DNA of 64,000 nucleotides from Planctomycetota bacterium (GCA_016722065.1 JADKGX010000001.1:1178001-1242000); one strand, 5' to 3'. Counted from the first letter of the stretch, positions 8,270 through 16,869 are shown. Notes: a model not told the origin generated them from the sequence alone. Numbers and translations are program-made.

Positions 8270-9196
8270 TCATTTGGGTGGGCCTCGGTTGGCCCTGATG
8301 TCCATGATTCTTGCGATCAGCGCCTTGAAGGTTGGCAGTTCCCGGGCCCGGAAACCCTGGCCTATGCTTTGTGGCGGAATCAACGCTCCTTCTGCGATTT
8401 CTGTGATCGGCGGGGTTTCTTCCAGCAGCCTTTTGTAGGCCTCGGGTGTGTCGGCGTGCATCAAACCGTGCGCCGCCAGCACGCGCTGCATCACGCCGCC
8501 GAACATGAGCCACTGGTCCGGAAAGCGAAACGGCATCCAGTTGCCAAAGCCGACTTCTTTGAAGGTGTCATCCATGTGCATCATCGTGTCAGTCACGATG
8601 GCGACGGCGCGATCGAGCATGAAATCACGCCGCATCTGGGCATCGGCGGCGACGCGATTGTGTTTCAGCTGAGCCTGCAGCAATTCGGCCGAGGCCTTGG
8701 GAAGTTCTTTGGCCGAACGCGCCGCCAGCGTGAGAATCGACAGCGGCTTGATTTGCGGGTTGGCCAGGCGAACGCGCTTGGGGGCGGGGGCAGGGGCAGG
8801 TTCGGGTTCAGGTGCAGGTTCAGGTTCGGGTGCAGGTTCAGGTGCGGGTGCAGGTTCGGGTTCTTGCGCGACTTTGGCTTCGCTGGTCGCGTTGGCTTGT
8901 AACTGGGCGAGTCCGGCCTTGAGCATCTGCTGGTGAAAATCCACGCACAGTTGCAGGCGCTCCAGGTGTTCGCGCTGGGCTTTCTCGTTGAGCGTCTCGG
9001 CTTCGGCCTGCCAGGGGTCTTCGGGTTTGAAGGCCGGCTCGCCCGGCGGGGTGTCGGTGCTGCACCAGGGAATCAACATTTCCTTGGAGACGATTTTAGG
9101 GCGTGAGCCGTCCTTGCACCGGTTGCGCCAGTATTCGATGTGAGCGTTCAGGACAGGTGGAATGTCGTGTTCGAGCAAGACAGGCTCCCGAAACAT
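8270..9196 (-). CDS. Unknown protein with Pro-Glu-Ala repeat linker
   Basis: 308 residues, no signal peptide and no membrane segment. An N-terminal acidic part (residues 1-110) is joined by a low-complexity linker of PEPEPAPAP units (about residues 112-138) to a C-terminal helical domain (DRAVAIVTDTMMHMDDTF, WMPFRFPDQWLMFGG). The linker may act as a stiff spacer. I do not recognise the family. It is flanked on both sides by repeat-rich intergenic DNA. Confidence 0.6.
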   Translation of the reverse strand: MFREPVLLEHDIPPVLNAHIEYWRNRCKDGSRPKIVSKEMLIPWCSTDTPPGEPAFKPEDPWQAEAETLNEKAQREHLERLQLCVDFHQQMLKAGLAQLQANATSEAKVAQEPEPAPAPEPAPEPEPAPEPEPAPAPAPKRVRLANPQIKPLSILTLAARSAKELPKASAELLQAQLKHNRVAADAQMRRDFMLDRAVAIVTDTMMHMDDTFKEVGFGNWMPFRFPDQWLMFGGVMQRVLAAHGLMHADTPEAYKRLLEETPPITEIAEGALIPPQSIGQGFRARELPTFKALIARIMDIRANRGPPK

Positions 9197-9500
9197 GGCG
9201 CGTTGGGGGACACCCCAAGCGACAAATTCGAGAGAAAAGGCGGCGGGAAGCGGGTCGGCAGGGTGATGAAAATGGGGTAGGGGTTTTGGGGGTTAGGGCT
9301 TGGGGCTTGGGGCTTGGGGCTAACGGCATACGGCATACGGCATACGGCTTTAACCACGGATAAACACGGATAGACACAGATAACCACGGAACGAACCTCA
9401 GATCGAACCCCGGATAACCACGGGTCGAACGCGGCGGCCCGTAGGGGCGGGGTTTATCCCCGCCCGTGGTCGGCCTGCCCGACAGGACTGTCGGGCCTAC
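9197..9500. repeat. Repeat-rich intergenic segment (simple repeats, ATCCGTG family, palindrome)
   Basis: Contains TTGGGGC in three tandem copies (about 9299-9320), ATACGGC in three tandem copies (about 9326-9346), a copy of the dispersed repeat in reverse orientation (9350-9405, CACGGATAAACACGG), a GGGGCGGGGTTTATCCCC hairpin near 9445-9466, and GCCCGACAGGACTGTCGGGC at 9477-9496. No gene is visible. Confidence 0.8.
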
Positions 9501-9960
9501 CCAAGGCTTATCCGTGATAATCCGTGTCATCCGTGGCTAAACGCCGTTGCCTTGAATTGATTCATCAAGTTGCCGTCGCCCCCAGCCTTGCGGCTGGGGC
9601 TGGGGTGCATGGCGTCGGCGTTTGCAGGGGCGGGGTTTATCCCCGCCCGCGGTCGATTTGCCCGACAGGATCGTCGGGCCTACCCAATGCCCGCCCGACA
9701 AGATTGTCGGGCCCACCCAAATGTCACCCAGCGCTGATCCGTCTTTATCCGTGTCATCCGTGGTTAAACGCCGTTGGCTTGAATTGATTAAACAGCTTGC
9801 CGTCGCCCCCGCCCTTGCGGCTGGGGCTGGGGTGCATGGCGTCGGCGTTTGTAGGGGCGGGGTTTATCCCCGCCCGTGGTCGGCCTGCCCGACAGGATTG
9901 TCGGGCCTACCCACTGCCTGCCCGACAGGATTGTCGGGCCCACCTGGCGCTGGGCTGGGT
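9501..9960. repeat. Two tandem ~227-bp composite repeat units
   Basis: A composite unit occurs twice with a 227-bp period (anchor ACGCCGTTG at 9541 and 9768) and partially a third time at 8186. Each has: the ATCCGTGTCATCCGTGG repeat; a conserved ACGCCGTTG-CTTGAATTGA stretch; a CCCCAGCC/GGCTGGGG hairpin; a GGGGCGGGGTTTATCCCC hairpin; and GCCCGACAGGATTGTCGGGC palindromes (9660-9679, 9693-9712, 9887-9906, 9920-9939). It lies in the long gap before greA and has no coding signal. Confidence 0.85.
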
Positions 9961-10000
9961 TTGATCTGTGTCCATCTGTGTCCATCTGTGGACGAAAGCC
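9961..10000. repeat. Copy of the dispersed ATCTGTGTCC repeat
   Basis: Three consecutive ATCTGTGTCC-like units ending in ATCTGTGGAC. Immediately upstream of the greA leader. Confidence 0.75.
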
Positions 10001-10067
10001 GTTGTTGGCTTTGCGTCTCCAAACTCACAATCCGCAATCTTCCAACTTGCACCCCACAAACCATTCC

Positions 10068-10096
10068 TTGCATCGCAAGGCCCGTACCCCTATAAG
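10068..10096 (+). promoter_or_regulatory. Candidate greA promoter
   Basis: TATAAG at 10091-10096 is a good -10. TTGCAT at 10068-10073 is a weak -35 with a 17-bp spacer. Predicted start of transcription is near 10103, right at the leader hairpin. Confidence 0.45.
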
Positions 10097-10102
10097 CGTA
10101 AG

Positions 10103-10134
10103 CGCGTCGGGCATACTGCCGACGCGGTTTTTTT
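10103..10134 (+). terminator. Intrinsic terminator in the greA leader (possible attenuator)
   Basis: Perfect 8-bp stem CGCGTCGG (10103-10110) / CCGACGCG (10119-10126), then G and seven T residues (10128-10134). It lies 32 bp before the greA start codon, so it either ends upstream transcription or makes a short leader RNA, as described for the GraL leader of Escherichia coli greA. Confidence 0.75.
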
Positions 10135-10166
10135 CTGCCCGCGCAATTTCGAGAGAGACTCCAGAC

Positions 10167-12419
10167 ATGGTCAGCAGCCTGAATAAAGAGACAGCGCGCA
10201 TTGCCGAACTGATCAAGCAGGAACAGTTGGGCGAAATTGAATCGCTGTGGACGGAAGCCCTGGAAAAGGCTCCCAAGGAAATCGAAACGTTCCTCAGCCT
10301 GGCAGAAAAGCTGGCACGCAGCGGCCACGGCGAAAAAGCCGGCACCCTGCTGGAACAGGTTGTCCAGAAGCTGGACAGCATGGCCGAAGGCCGCCTGGCC
10401 GTGGAAGTGCTGGGCGAACTGGCCAAGGTTGCGCCCCGCAACAGCAACCAGAAAACACTGGCTGTGCAGGTATTCACCAACACCTACGGCACCCTGCCCG
10501 GCTTTGACAAGTGCGTCGAGCGCGCCGAAGGCGCAGCCAAGGAAAACGAAAACCGCTTTGTGCGCGCGCTGTACAACGAGCTGGCCTTTCAGCCCGGCGA
10601 CTGGCTGTTTCACGATGCCGGCTGGGGGCTGGGCCAGATCAAGGATATCGACGCCGTGCAGGCCGAGCTGGTTGTCGACTTCAACGACAAAAAAGGCCAC
10701 AAGGTCAAGATGGGCGCAGCGGCCAACTTCTTCAAGAAGCTGCCCGACGAAGACATCATGGTCCAGCGCGCGGCGGACCTTTCGGGGCTTCGCCAGCGCT
10801 GCAAGGACGACCCGCAGGCCGTCATCATGGGCATTCTGCGCGGCCACGGCAACAAAAGCGTTCTCAAGCGTATCAAGGCCGAACTTGTGCCGGCGGTGAT
10901 TGACGCCAAGGCCTGGTCCAAGTGGTGGACCAACGTGCGCAAGGACCTGGCGCGCCACCACTACGTGCGCGTAGGCACCGGCGCCAACCCCAGCATCGAG
11001 CGCCTGGTTACGGCCATGACGCACGAAGACGAAACCCGCGAACTGTTCGACAACGCCATCCGCCTGCCCCAGAAGCTTGCCGTGCTGCGCCGTTACCTCA
11101 AGGACAGCCAGAAAAGCGAGGCCCGCAAGACGCTGTTTGAACACATTGGCGCCCAGGTGGCGGCGATTGTGCAGCGCGAGGGTGAACTGGATACCCACGG
11201 CCGCGAAGCCGGCACACTGGCCGGCGACCGCATTCTGGGCTGGTACCTGGTGGAAGACCTCAAGCGCGCGGAACCCGAGGCCAATGTCGGGCTGAACTAC
11301 GATATTGAAACGCTGATCCGCAACCCGGAAGACCTGCTCAAGCGCATTGAGGAAGTGCGCGACAGCGAATACCAGGGCCGCGCCCTGCAACTGCACGCCA
11401 AGCTGGAACCCGCCTGGCACAAGACCTACGGGCTGGCTTTTCTGAAGAACATTTCGTCGCTGTGGGACATGATTTCGCGCTCGTTGCTGGAAGCGGGCCA
11501 CGAAAAAGACCTGGCCAGCGCGCTGCACAAGGTGCAGGCCGACCCGGATGTCTACCCGTTGCAGTACCTGTGGTTTGCCCGGCGCGGCATTCTGGGCCAG
11601 AACCTGCCCTCCACGATTGTGCTGCCCGAAGCCCACGAACTGTTCGGGCGCATTCTGTGGGTCATGAACAAGGTGCTGACGCGCATTGAACGCGGCGAGA
11701 CGGCACTCAAGGAAGTGCTGGCGTCGCTGCGCGCTGCCATGACGGAGCGCCAGTCACGCCTGCTTTCCACGGCCATTGAAGGAATCAATGAGGACCGCGC
11801 CGCCCACCTGCTGCATGAGGTAGACCGCTGCCGTGGCCTGAGTGATATCCACAACGGCACGCTGCGCGAAATCCTGCTGCACACGTTTCCGAACCTGCAG
11901 GCCAAGCGCGCGGCCAGTGCGGCCTCGGAACTCGATGCCGAAACCGGCGGCGAAATTCTGGCCACGCAAAACGGCCTGCGCAAGCGCCAGGGCGAACTCA
12001 AGCGCATTCAGGAAGAAGAACTGCCCGACGTCGCCAAGCAGATTGGCGAAGCGCTGGCGATGGGCGATATTTCCGAAAACGCCGAACTGGATGCCGCCCG
12101 CGAACGCGAAGCGCGCCTCAAGGAAGCCGCCAAGGGCATCATTGAGGAACTCAAGCGCGTGCGGATTTTTGCCTCCGAAGAAGTCGATGCCAGCAAGGCC
12201 GGGTTCGGCACCAAGGTCACGCTCAAGCGCGAAGACGGCAAAACCAAGGTGTATGAAATCTTCGGCCGCTATGAAGCCGACCTGGAACGCAACATCATCA
12301 GCATTGAAAGCCCGATCGCCCAGGGCATTCTGGGCAAGACCCCGGGCGCAAAGGCCGTAGTGCAGACGCCCGAAGGCAGCGTGAAGTTTGAAGTCATCAG
12401 CGTCGGCCGCGCGTTTTAG
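10167..12419 (+). CDS. greA: Long-form transcription elongation factor GreA with large N-terminal extension
   Basis: 750 residues from ATG 10167, against about 158 in Escherichia coli. The last ~160 residues are a full GreA: coiled-coil N-domain with the acidic tip (GDISENAELDAA near residue 633) that reaches the polymerase active site to trigger transcript cleavage, and a C-terminal FKBP-like domain (FGTKVTLKRED, then SPIAQGILGK). The first ~570 residues are a mostly helical extension like that of chlamydial GreA (about 715 residues). A region near residue 130 (FQPGDWLFHDAGWGLGQI) resembles a KOW/CarD-like beta segment. Probably backtracked-RNA polymerase rescue plus an unknown extra contact. 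A terminator follows at 12436-12464. Confidence 0.9.
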   Translation: MVSSLNKETARIAELIKQEQLGEIESLWTEALEKAPKEIETFLSLAEKLARSGHGEKAGTLLEQVVQKLDSMAEGRLAVEVLGELAKVAPRNSNQKTLAVQVFTNTYGTLPGFDKCVERAEGAAKENENRFVRALYNELAFQPGDWLFHDAGWGLGQIKDIDAVQAELVVDFNDKKGHKVKMGAAANFFKKLPDEDIMVQRAADLSGLRQRCKDDPQAVIMGILRGHGNKSVLKRIKAELVPAVIDAKAWSKWWTNVRKDLARHHYVRVGTGANPSIERLVTAMTHEDETRELFDNAIRLPQKLAVLRRYLKDSQKSEARKTLFEHIGAQVAAIVQREGELDTHGREAGTLAGDRILGWYLVEDLKRAEPEANVGLNYDIETLIRNPEDLLKRIEEVRDSEYQGRALQLHAKLEPAWHKTYGLAFLKNISSLWDMISRSLLEAGHEKDLASALHKVQADPDVYPLQYLWFARRGILGQNLPSTIVLPEAHELFGRILWVMNKVLTRIERGETALKEVLASLRAAMTERQSRLLSTAIEGINEDRAAHLLHEVDRCRGLSDIHNGTLREILLHTFPNLQAKRAASAASELDAETGGEILATQNGLRKRQGELKRIQEEELPDVAKQIGEALAMGDISENAELDAAREREARLKEAAKGIIEELKRVRIFASEEVDASKAGFGTKVTLKREDGKTKVYEIFGRYEADLERNIISIESPIAQGILGKTPGAKAVVQTPEGSVKFEVISVGRAF

Positions 12420-12435
12420 TTCGCTGTGCAACCCA

Positions 12436-12464
12436 AAGCCCGCCGAAGCCTCGGCGGGCTTTTG
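12436..12464 (+). terminator. Intrinsic terminator after greA
   Basis: 12-bp stem AAAGCCCGCCGA / TCGGCGGGCTTT with an AGCC loop and trailing T residues. Confidence 0.85.
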
Positions 12465-12631
12465 CATGGACGGGGCGGACGAGCCCGGCACGAGGCCCTT
12501 CCGCGCCCGCTGGGTCGAATGCCACAATCGAATCCGCAATGCGTTATGGCGGCCTTTGCGATGTCGCAAAGGCTTGCGCGCAGTGGGCGCGAAATCTTCA
12601 CGTTATGACGACACAGTGAAAGTCGGCGTGG

Positions 12632-12835
12632 TATAGTTCGTGCGTTGACAACATAAGACTTGATTGCCGGCTTCTATGGGCTGTCTCCTTTTAAGGGGGG
12701 GAGATGGTTTTGAAGCCGGATCGCGCAGTCGGGCAGGATCGTGACTTCGGTTTTTAAGGGGGACTGAAGTTATCTCTGTTCGCCTGCGCACCTTATGAGC
12801 GGGCCGTCCTACGGGGCGGCCCGCTGTGCTTTTGC
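12632..12835 (+). ncRNA. Candidate structured RNA: two hairpins with the same 11-nt loop, closing stem and terminator
   Basis: A TATAGT -10 at 12632-12637 (no clear -35) precedes a 180-nt structured segment. CATAAG (12652-12657) pairs with CTTATG (12792-12797) as a closing stem. Hairpin A: CCGGCTTC (12667-12674)/GAAGCCGG (12712-12719), with an inner stem GTCTCC (12683-12688)/GGAGAT (12700-12705). Hairpin B: 10 bp, 12742-12751 with 12763-12772. Both present the identical loop TTTTAAGGGGG (12689-12699 and 12752-12762) although the stems differ. GCGCAG (12723-12728) pairs with CTGCGC (12784-12789). A 12-bp hairpin with a TACG tetraloop (12798-12825) ends it, followed by T-rich DNA. No ORF fits. 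It lies between convergent genes, so an independent transcript is likely; strand and function are inferred. Confidence 0.65.
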
Positions 12836-12849
12836 GGTACTTTTGCGCA

Positions 12850-13836
12850 CTAGACGCTGATTTCAAAATCGCGCAGGTCGCGGCTCAGGGCCCGCAGATA
12901 CATCGCCAGTACAAAGCCCACGCAGGCGGCATCGGGCGCTTCTTTCTTGAGTTCAAAGCGCAGGCCCAGGGTGCGGCCGGCGTCGTCGTCCAGCACGATC
13001 ACCAGCTCGCCATAGTTTGTGCCGTCGGGGTCTTTGCCGGCGCGCACGCGAATCATGCGTTTTTGGCCGCGGTCGTATTCGGGGTTGGTGGCGTGCGAGA
13101 AATAGCGGTCCACAAACTCGCGATCCAGCTTGGCAAAGAAATCCGAAACCACCCCCGCGTGCCCGTGAGTGGACCAGTTCGTGTTCACCTGGCCCGTGTT
13201 CTTGACCCAGTGTTTCAACTGGTCTTCCATGCGGTTGGCGACTACTTCGGTTTTGCGCACGTTGCTGCGTGTCAGCAGCATGGTGCGGGCGCGCTGTTCG
13301 TGGCTTTTGCGGGCTGTGGCCTCGATTTCTGCGCGCAGCTTGAACAGTTCGCGCGATTGTTCCTGCACTTGCTGGTTCAGGGCCTGGCGCTGGGTGTCGA
13401 CTTCGCCCAGCAATTCCTCGGCGGCTTTCAGCTCAACTTGCAATTCGTCCAGCTCGTGGTCGTGGGCGTGCAGGGCGCTTTCCTGGGCACCCAGCTGGCG
13501 CGCTTTTTCGGCCATCTCCTGCGCCGAGGCCAGCGCCATCGTCATGCCCGCGTCGCCCTTGCCGCCAATGGCGTTCAGACCGTCCATCAAACGCTGGCGT
13601 TCAGCCTGGGCTTTGTCGCGCTGGGACTGAACCTCGGCGATGCGGCCTTTGAGATCCGCCAGCGTCTGCGATTGCAGGCTGCGCGTGGCATCAATATCCG
13701 GCACCGGCCGGGCGGGCTGCGACTTGACCTGGCCCGCGGCCTTGCGGCGCAGCAGAAAGTTCGCGGCCAGCAGGCCAAGAAAGGTGCCCAGACCAATCAC
13801 AATCGGGCGGACAATATCGCCGGGTTCCAGTGCCAT
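12850..13836 (-). CDS. Membrane-anchored coiled-coil protein
   Basis: 328 residues from the ATG at 13836. One N-terminal membrane segment (IVRPIVIGLGTFLGLLAANF) is followed by a basic patch and a long coiled coil (about residues 45-180, dense in Gln, Glu, Ala, Leu). A globular C-terminal domain (about 200-328) ends with VIVLDDDAGRTLGLRFEL and FVLAMYLRALSRDL. One end is in the membrane and the coil points into the cytoplasm. Family not recognised; a scaffold or tether role is a guess. Confidence 0.65.
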   Translation of the reverse strand: MALEPGDIVRPIVIGLGTFLGLLAANFLLRRKAAGQVKSQPARPVPDIDATRSLQSQTLADLKGRIAEVQSQRDKAQAERQRLMDGLNAIGGKGDAGMTMALASAQEMAEKARQLGAQESALHAHDHELDELQVELKAAEELLGEVDTQRQALNQQVQEQSRELFKLRAEIEATARKSHEQRARTMLLTRSNVRKTEVVANRMEDQLKHWVKNTGQVNTNWSTHGHAGVVSDFFAKLDREFVDRYFSHATNPEYDRGQKRMIRVRAGKDPDGTNYGELVIVLDDDAGRTLGLRFELKKEAPDAACVGFVLAMYLRALSRDLRDFEISV

Positions 13837-14006
13837 GGTCGCAGGATAGCTTGGCCCAGGGGCGTTGGGTGGGCCCGACAATCCTGTCGGGCCGAGCCGC
13901 CTTGGCGGCTCGAATTCAGGCGCGGCAAACCGCGCCGGGCCGGACAGGATTGTGCGGCCTACCGGGGGCGGCCACTCCTTGGCAGACTGCACCCAGGAGA
14001 ACACCC
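13837..14006. repeat. Spacer with palindromic REP-like hairpins
   Basis: A GCCCGACAATCC/TGTCGGGC palindrome at 13873-13892 and a degenerate copy near 13937-13957 sit between two divergent genes. Confidence 0.7.
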
Positions 14007-14144
14007 ATGGGCAACACCAGCAACAAGGCCTTCAGGAAAGAGAAGTCCCACCTGCAAGCCAGCGCAGCAGCCGACAAGAAGAAGCTGCAAGGGCCCAAAA
14101 AGCCGGGCAAGCGGCCGGGCAAAAAGCCCACGGCCAAAAAGTAG
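14007..14144 (+). CDS. Very small, highly basic protein
   Basis: 45 residues from ATG 14007 with AGGAG six bases upstream. About one third of residues are Lys or Arg, and the C-terminal half is a Lys/Pro/Gly tail (KKPGKRPGKKPTAKK) like the tails of nucleic-acid-binding proteins such as histone-H1-like or HU extensions. A good ribosome-binding site and a tight fit before the arginase stop (14148) argue that it is real. Function unknown; nucleic acid binding is inferred from charge alone. Confidence 0.55.
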   Translation: MGNTSNKAFRKEKSHLQASAAADKKKLQGPKKPGKRPGKKPTAKK

Positions 14145-14147
14145 CCT

Positions 14148-15215
14148 CTACAGAATCGTCTTGCCCAGGGCGCTGGCAATAAGCTCAACGGCCAGTTGCC
14201 CGGTCTGGTTGTAGACGTCCAGAATTGGGTTTACCTCGACCAGTTCCAGGCTGGTCAGCATGCCGCTTTCGGCGAACATCTCCATGGCCAGGTGGGCTTC
14301 GCGGTAGGTCAAGCCGCCCGCTACGGTTGTGCCGGTGCCGGGCGCGTTGCGCGGGTCCACGCTGTCAATGTCGAAGCTGACGTGAAAGTAATCGGTGTTG
14401 CGAGTGGCCAGGTTGATGGCCTCGCGCATCACGGCAGCCAGGCCGCGTTCGTCGATGTCTTTCATGGTGAAGGCGTGCACGCCAGAATCCAGGATCGCGG
14501 CTTTTTCCATGCGGTCCAGGTCGCGCAGGCCCACCAGCACAACATCGTTGGCAAACACCTTGGGCGAAAAGCCGCCAATGTGGGTCAACTCCTTGGGCCC
14601 CATGCCCAGCACGCAGGAAAGTGGCATGCCGTGCACGTTGCCGCTGGGGCTGGTTTCGGGCGTGTTCAAATCGCCGTGCGCGTCGACCCAGATTACCCCC
14701 AGGGTCAGTTCGTCATTGATGCCCCGGGCGCGCTGTTCGGCTTCTTCTTCTTTGTACGCCGCCACCAGCCCGGAAATAGTGCCAATGGCCAGGCTGTGGT
14801 CGCCGCCAATCACCAGCGGAAACCCGCCCTTCTTGACGATGCGCTTGACGTGTTCGTGCGTCGCGTCGCAGGCGCGCTGAATCAGCGGCAAGTGGTTGGC
14901 CCGGCCCTTGATGGGCGCAGCCGGCACGGCCGGCGCGGCAACGGAAACTGAGACCGGCGGCGGGGTCATGTTCGGGCCGACCTGGCCGGTGGGCTGGGTC
15001 AGCACCGATTGCGCGCGTTCCACGTCGCGAATCAGCACGTCGCCGTGGTCAGTTACCTCGTGGCCAATGGCGCGCAGCTTTTCATGCAGGCCGGCAATGC
15101 GGATCGAACTTGGGCCCATGCCCACGCCGCGGCGGCCCGCGCCGTGATCCATGGGCACACCCAGAATGTGCACGTCGCGGTGTTCCGGGGCTTTGATGGC
15201 TCTGCGGCTTGCCAT
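14148..15215 (-). CDS. rocF: Arginase
   Basis: 355 residues. Manganese-binding motifs of the ureohydrolase family are complete: GGDHSLAIG, DAHGDLN and SFDIDSVDP. The N-terminus (VPMDHGAGRRGVGMGPSSIR) and the NVHGMPLS segment favour arginase over agmatinase. It would hydrolyse arginine to ornithine and urea in the cytoplasm. Between the N-terminal part and GGDHS there is a Pro/Ala/Val-rich insertion (about residues 75-105) not typical of short arginases. Start chosen at the ATG before SRRAIKAPEHRDVHI; upstream codons are not conserved in character. Confidence 0.85.
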   Translation of the reverse strand: MASRRAIKAPEHRDVHILGVPMDHGAGRRGVGMGPSSIRIAGLHEKLRAIGHEVTDHGDVLIRDVERAQSVLTQPTGQVGPNMTPPPVSVSVAAPAVPAAPIKGRANHLPLIQRACDATHEHVKRIVKKGGFPLVIGGDHSLAIGTISGLVAAYKEEEAEQRARGINDELTLGVIWVDAHGDLNTPETSPSGNVHGMPLSCVLGMGPKELTHIGGFSPKVFANDVVLVGLRDLDRMEKAAILDSGVHAFTMKDIDERGLAAVMREAINLATRNTDYFHVSFDIDSVDPRNAPGTGTTVAGGLTYREAHLAMEMFAESGMLTSLELVEVNPILDVYNQTGQLAVELIASALGKTIL

Positions 15216-15365
15216 GAAGCCATTGTAGCACCGGGGCGCAGATCGGCCATCGGGGGCGCGCCGGCGCAAAATCATAACTGGTTTTAGCACCACGGGTTGG
15301 GCGCGGCGTGTCGCTTGGGGTGTCAGCCAACGCGCTATCTATTGCAGGCACTTAAGGACACGCCC

Positions 15366-15578
15366 ATGGACCTCTCCGCTGTTCCCTACATGATTCTCTC
15401 ACGGCCGGTTGAAGACCTGAAGGTCTACATCTGCCTGTGCCTGATCGACCACCGCATTGTCGGGCTGGGTCTCAGCCGCGACGAATCCATGCAGGCCATG
15501 ATTGCCGAACTGAATGCCATCCACGGCGATCACTGGCACCAGGCCGACGACAGCGACGACCTGTTTTCGCGCAACTAG
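15366..15578 (+). CDS. Small acidic protein heading the ABC-GNAT/terminase operon
   Basis: 70 residues from ATG 15366 (AAGGAC upstream). The middle reads as a short alpha/beta unit (KVYICLCLIDHRIVGLGLS) and the end is rich in His and Asp (HWHQADDSDD). It stops eight bases before the start of the ABC ATPase-acetyltransferase gene, so the three genes look co-transcribed. No family recognised; it could be a small partner of the downstream proteins. Confidence 0.65.
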   Translation: MDLSAVPYMILSRPVEDLKVYICLCLIDHRIVGLGLSRDESMQAMIAELNAIHGDHWHQADDSDDLFSRN

Positions 15579-15585
15579 GCACGCC

Positions 15586-16869
15586 ATGAACCTGCAAACC
15601 CTTGCCGCCCGGCAGTTCGGGCTGCGTGCCCACCCATTGCACGCGCCGCCAGCGCAGTGCCTGCCGCTGCCCGCACCGGGCACGATTACGGCCCTGCTGG
15701 GCGACAGCGGCGCGGGCAAATCGCGCGCCCTGGTGGCCATGGCATTGGCCAACCCGCCTGCGCGCACGCTCACTGCGCCGCCGGACCTGCCGGTGCCGCA
15801 ACTGTTTGACGGCCTGGCGCCGCAAGACGCCCTGCGCACCCTGGCCGCCTGCGGGCTGGCCGATGGCCGGCTGTGGGCGTTGCGTTCAAGCCAGCTTTCC
15901 GCCGGCGAGCAACAGCGCCTTGCGCTGGCACTGGCCCTGTGCGGCGCGCCGCCAGGCACGCTGCTGCTGGCCGACGAATGGGATTGCCACCTGGATGCCG
16001 ACAGCGCCCGCGCCCTGGCCGAAAACCTGCACCGCCTGGCCCGTGCCCGCCAGTTGCGCGTGGTGGTGACTACCCACAACCCGCAACGGCTGCCCTGGCT
16101 GGCGCCGGCGCGCGTGTTTCGGCTGGCGGGCAGGCTGCAACCGGTGCCGGTTCCCGCGCCGCGACATCTGGCCGACGAGTTGACCTTTACCCCAGGCCGA
16201 TTGTCCGATTGGGCCCAATTTGCCCCGTGGCATTACCTTGGCACCGGCAGGCCCGGCCCCACCGCCGCTGTGTGGCTGGCGCGCCTGCACGGACAAGCCG
16301 TGGGACTTGCCCTGTTTGCCTTTCCGCTGCTGCTGCTGGGTGCGCGCCGGGGCGTGCTGCCCGCAAGCTGCGAAACCCGCCAGGTGCTGCAACAGGGTGC
16401 CACGGAGCTGAACCGGCAGGTGCGCGCGCTTTCACGCATTGTTGTTGACCCACGGCTGCGCGGTTGCGGTGTGGCCGGCCGGCTGCTGCGCTTTGCCCTG
16501 CCCAGGCTTGAAGTACCCTTTGTGGAATGCCTGGCCCAGATGGGCGAGTATTCAGGCTTTCTGCACGGCGCAGGCTTTGAGCGCGCCGGCACCGTGGCGC
16601 CTCCGCGCGCCGTGCTGGCCCTGCGCCAGTTCCTTGCCACTCGCAACCTGGACGCGCAAGCACTGCTGGACCCCGCCGCCCGCGCCCAAGCCTGCGCCGA
16701 TTGCCCCGGGCTTTCGGCCAAGCTTTCGGCGCTGCTGAAGTCGCGCATTGAAACCGGCCACGGCAGCCTGCGCCGGGGCAGCGGCGGCGACGCCGATGCG
16801 GCTTTGACTTCGGCCCTGTCGCGGTTGCACGCGGCCCCGGCCTACTTTTTATGGAGGCGCCATGTTTGA
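15586..16869 (+). CDS. ABC-type ATPase fused to a GNAT acetyltransferase domain
   Basis: 427 residues. ATPase motifs in order: Walker A GDSGAGKS (39-46), signature LSAGEQQR (104-111), Walker B LLLADE (126-131) and switch His (VTTHNP, His164). There is no membrane domain, so this is a soluble ABC protein. From about 200 a GNAT domain follows with the acetyl-CoA-binding motif DPRLRGCGVAGRLL. The architecture matches COG2401 (ABC ATPase fused to predicted acetyltransferase). The next gene, a terminase, starts eight bases inside this one, so the proteins are probably made together and may act on DNA jointly; substrate and acceptor are unknown. Confidence 0.8.
   Translation: MNLQTLAARQFGLRAHPLHAPPAQCLPLPAPGTITALLGDSGAGKSRALVAMALANPPARTLTAPPDLPVPQLFDGLAPQDALRTLAACGLADGRLWALRSSQLSAGEQQRLALALALCGAPPGTLLLADEWDCHLDADSARALAENLHRLARARQLRVVVTTHNPQRLPWLAPARVFRLAGRLQPVPVPAPRHLADELTFTPGRLSDWAQFAPWHYLGTGRPGPTAAVWLARLHGQAVGLALFAFPLLLLGARRGVLPASCETRQVLQQGATELNRQVRALSRIVVDPRLRGCGVAGRLLRFALPRLEVPFVECLAQMGEYSGFLHGAGFERAGTVAPPRAVLALRQFLATRNLDAQALLDPAARAQACADCPGLSAKLSALLKSRIETGHGSLRRGSGGDADAALTSALSRLHAAPAYFLWRRHV

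Noticed and set aside
12645..12650. TTGACA as a -35 element of the structured RNA
   Set aside because: A perfect hexamer, but no -10 at 16-18 bp downstream; it lies inside the predicted RNA.
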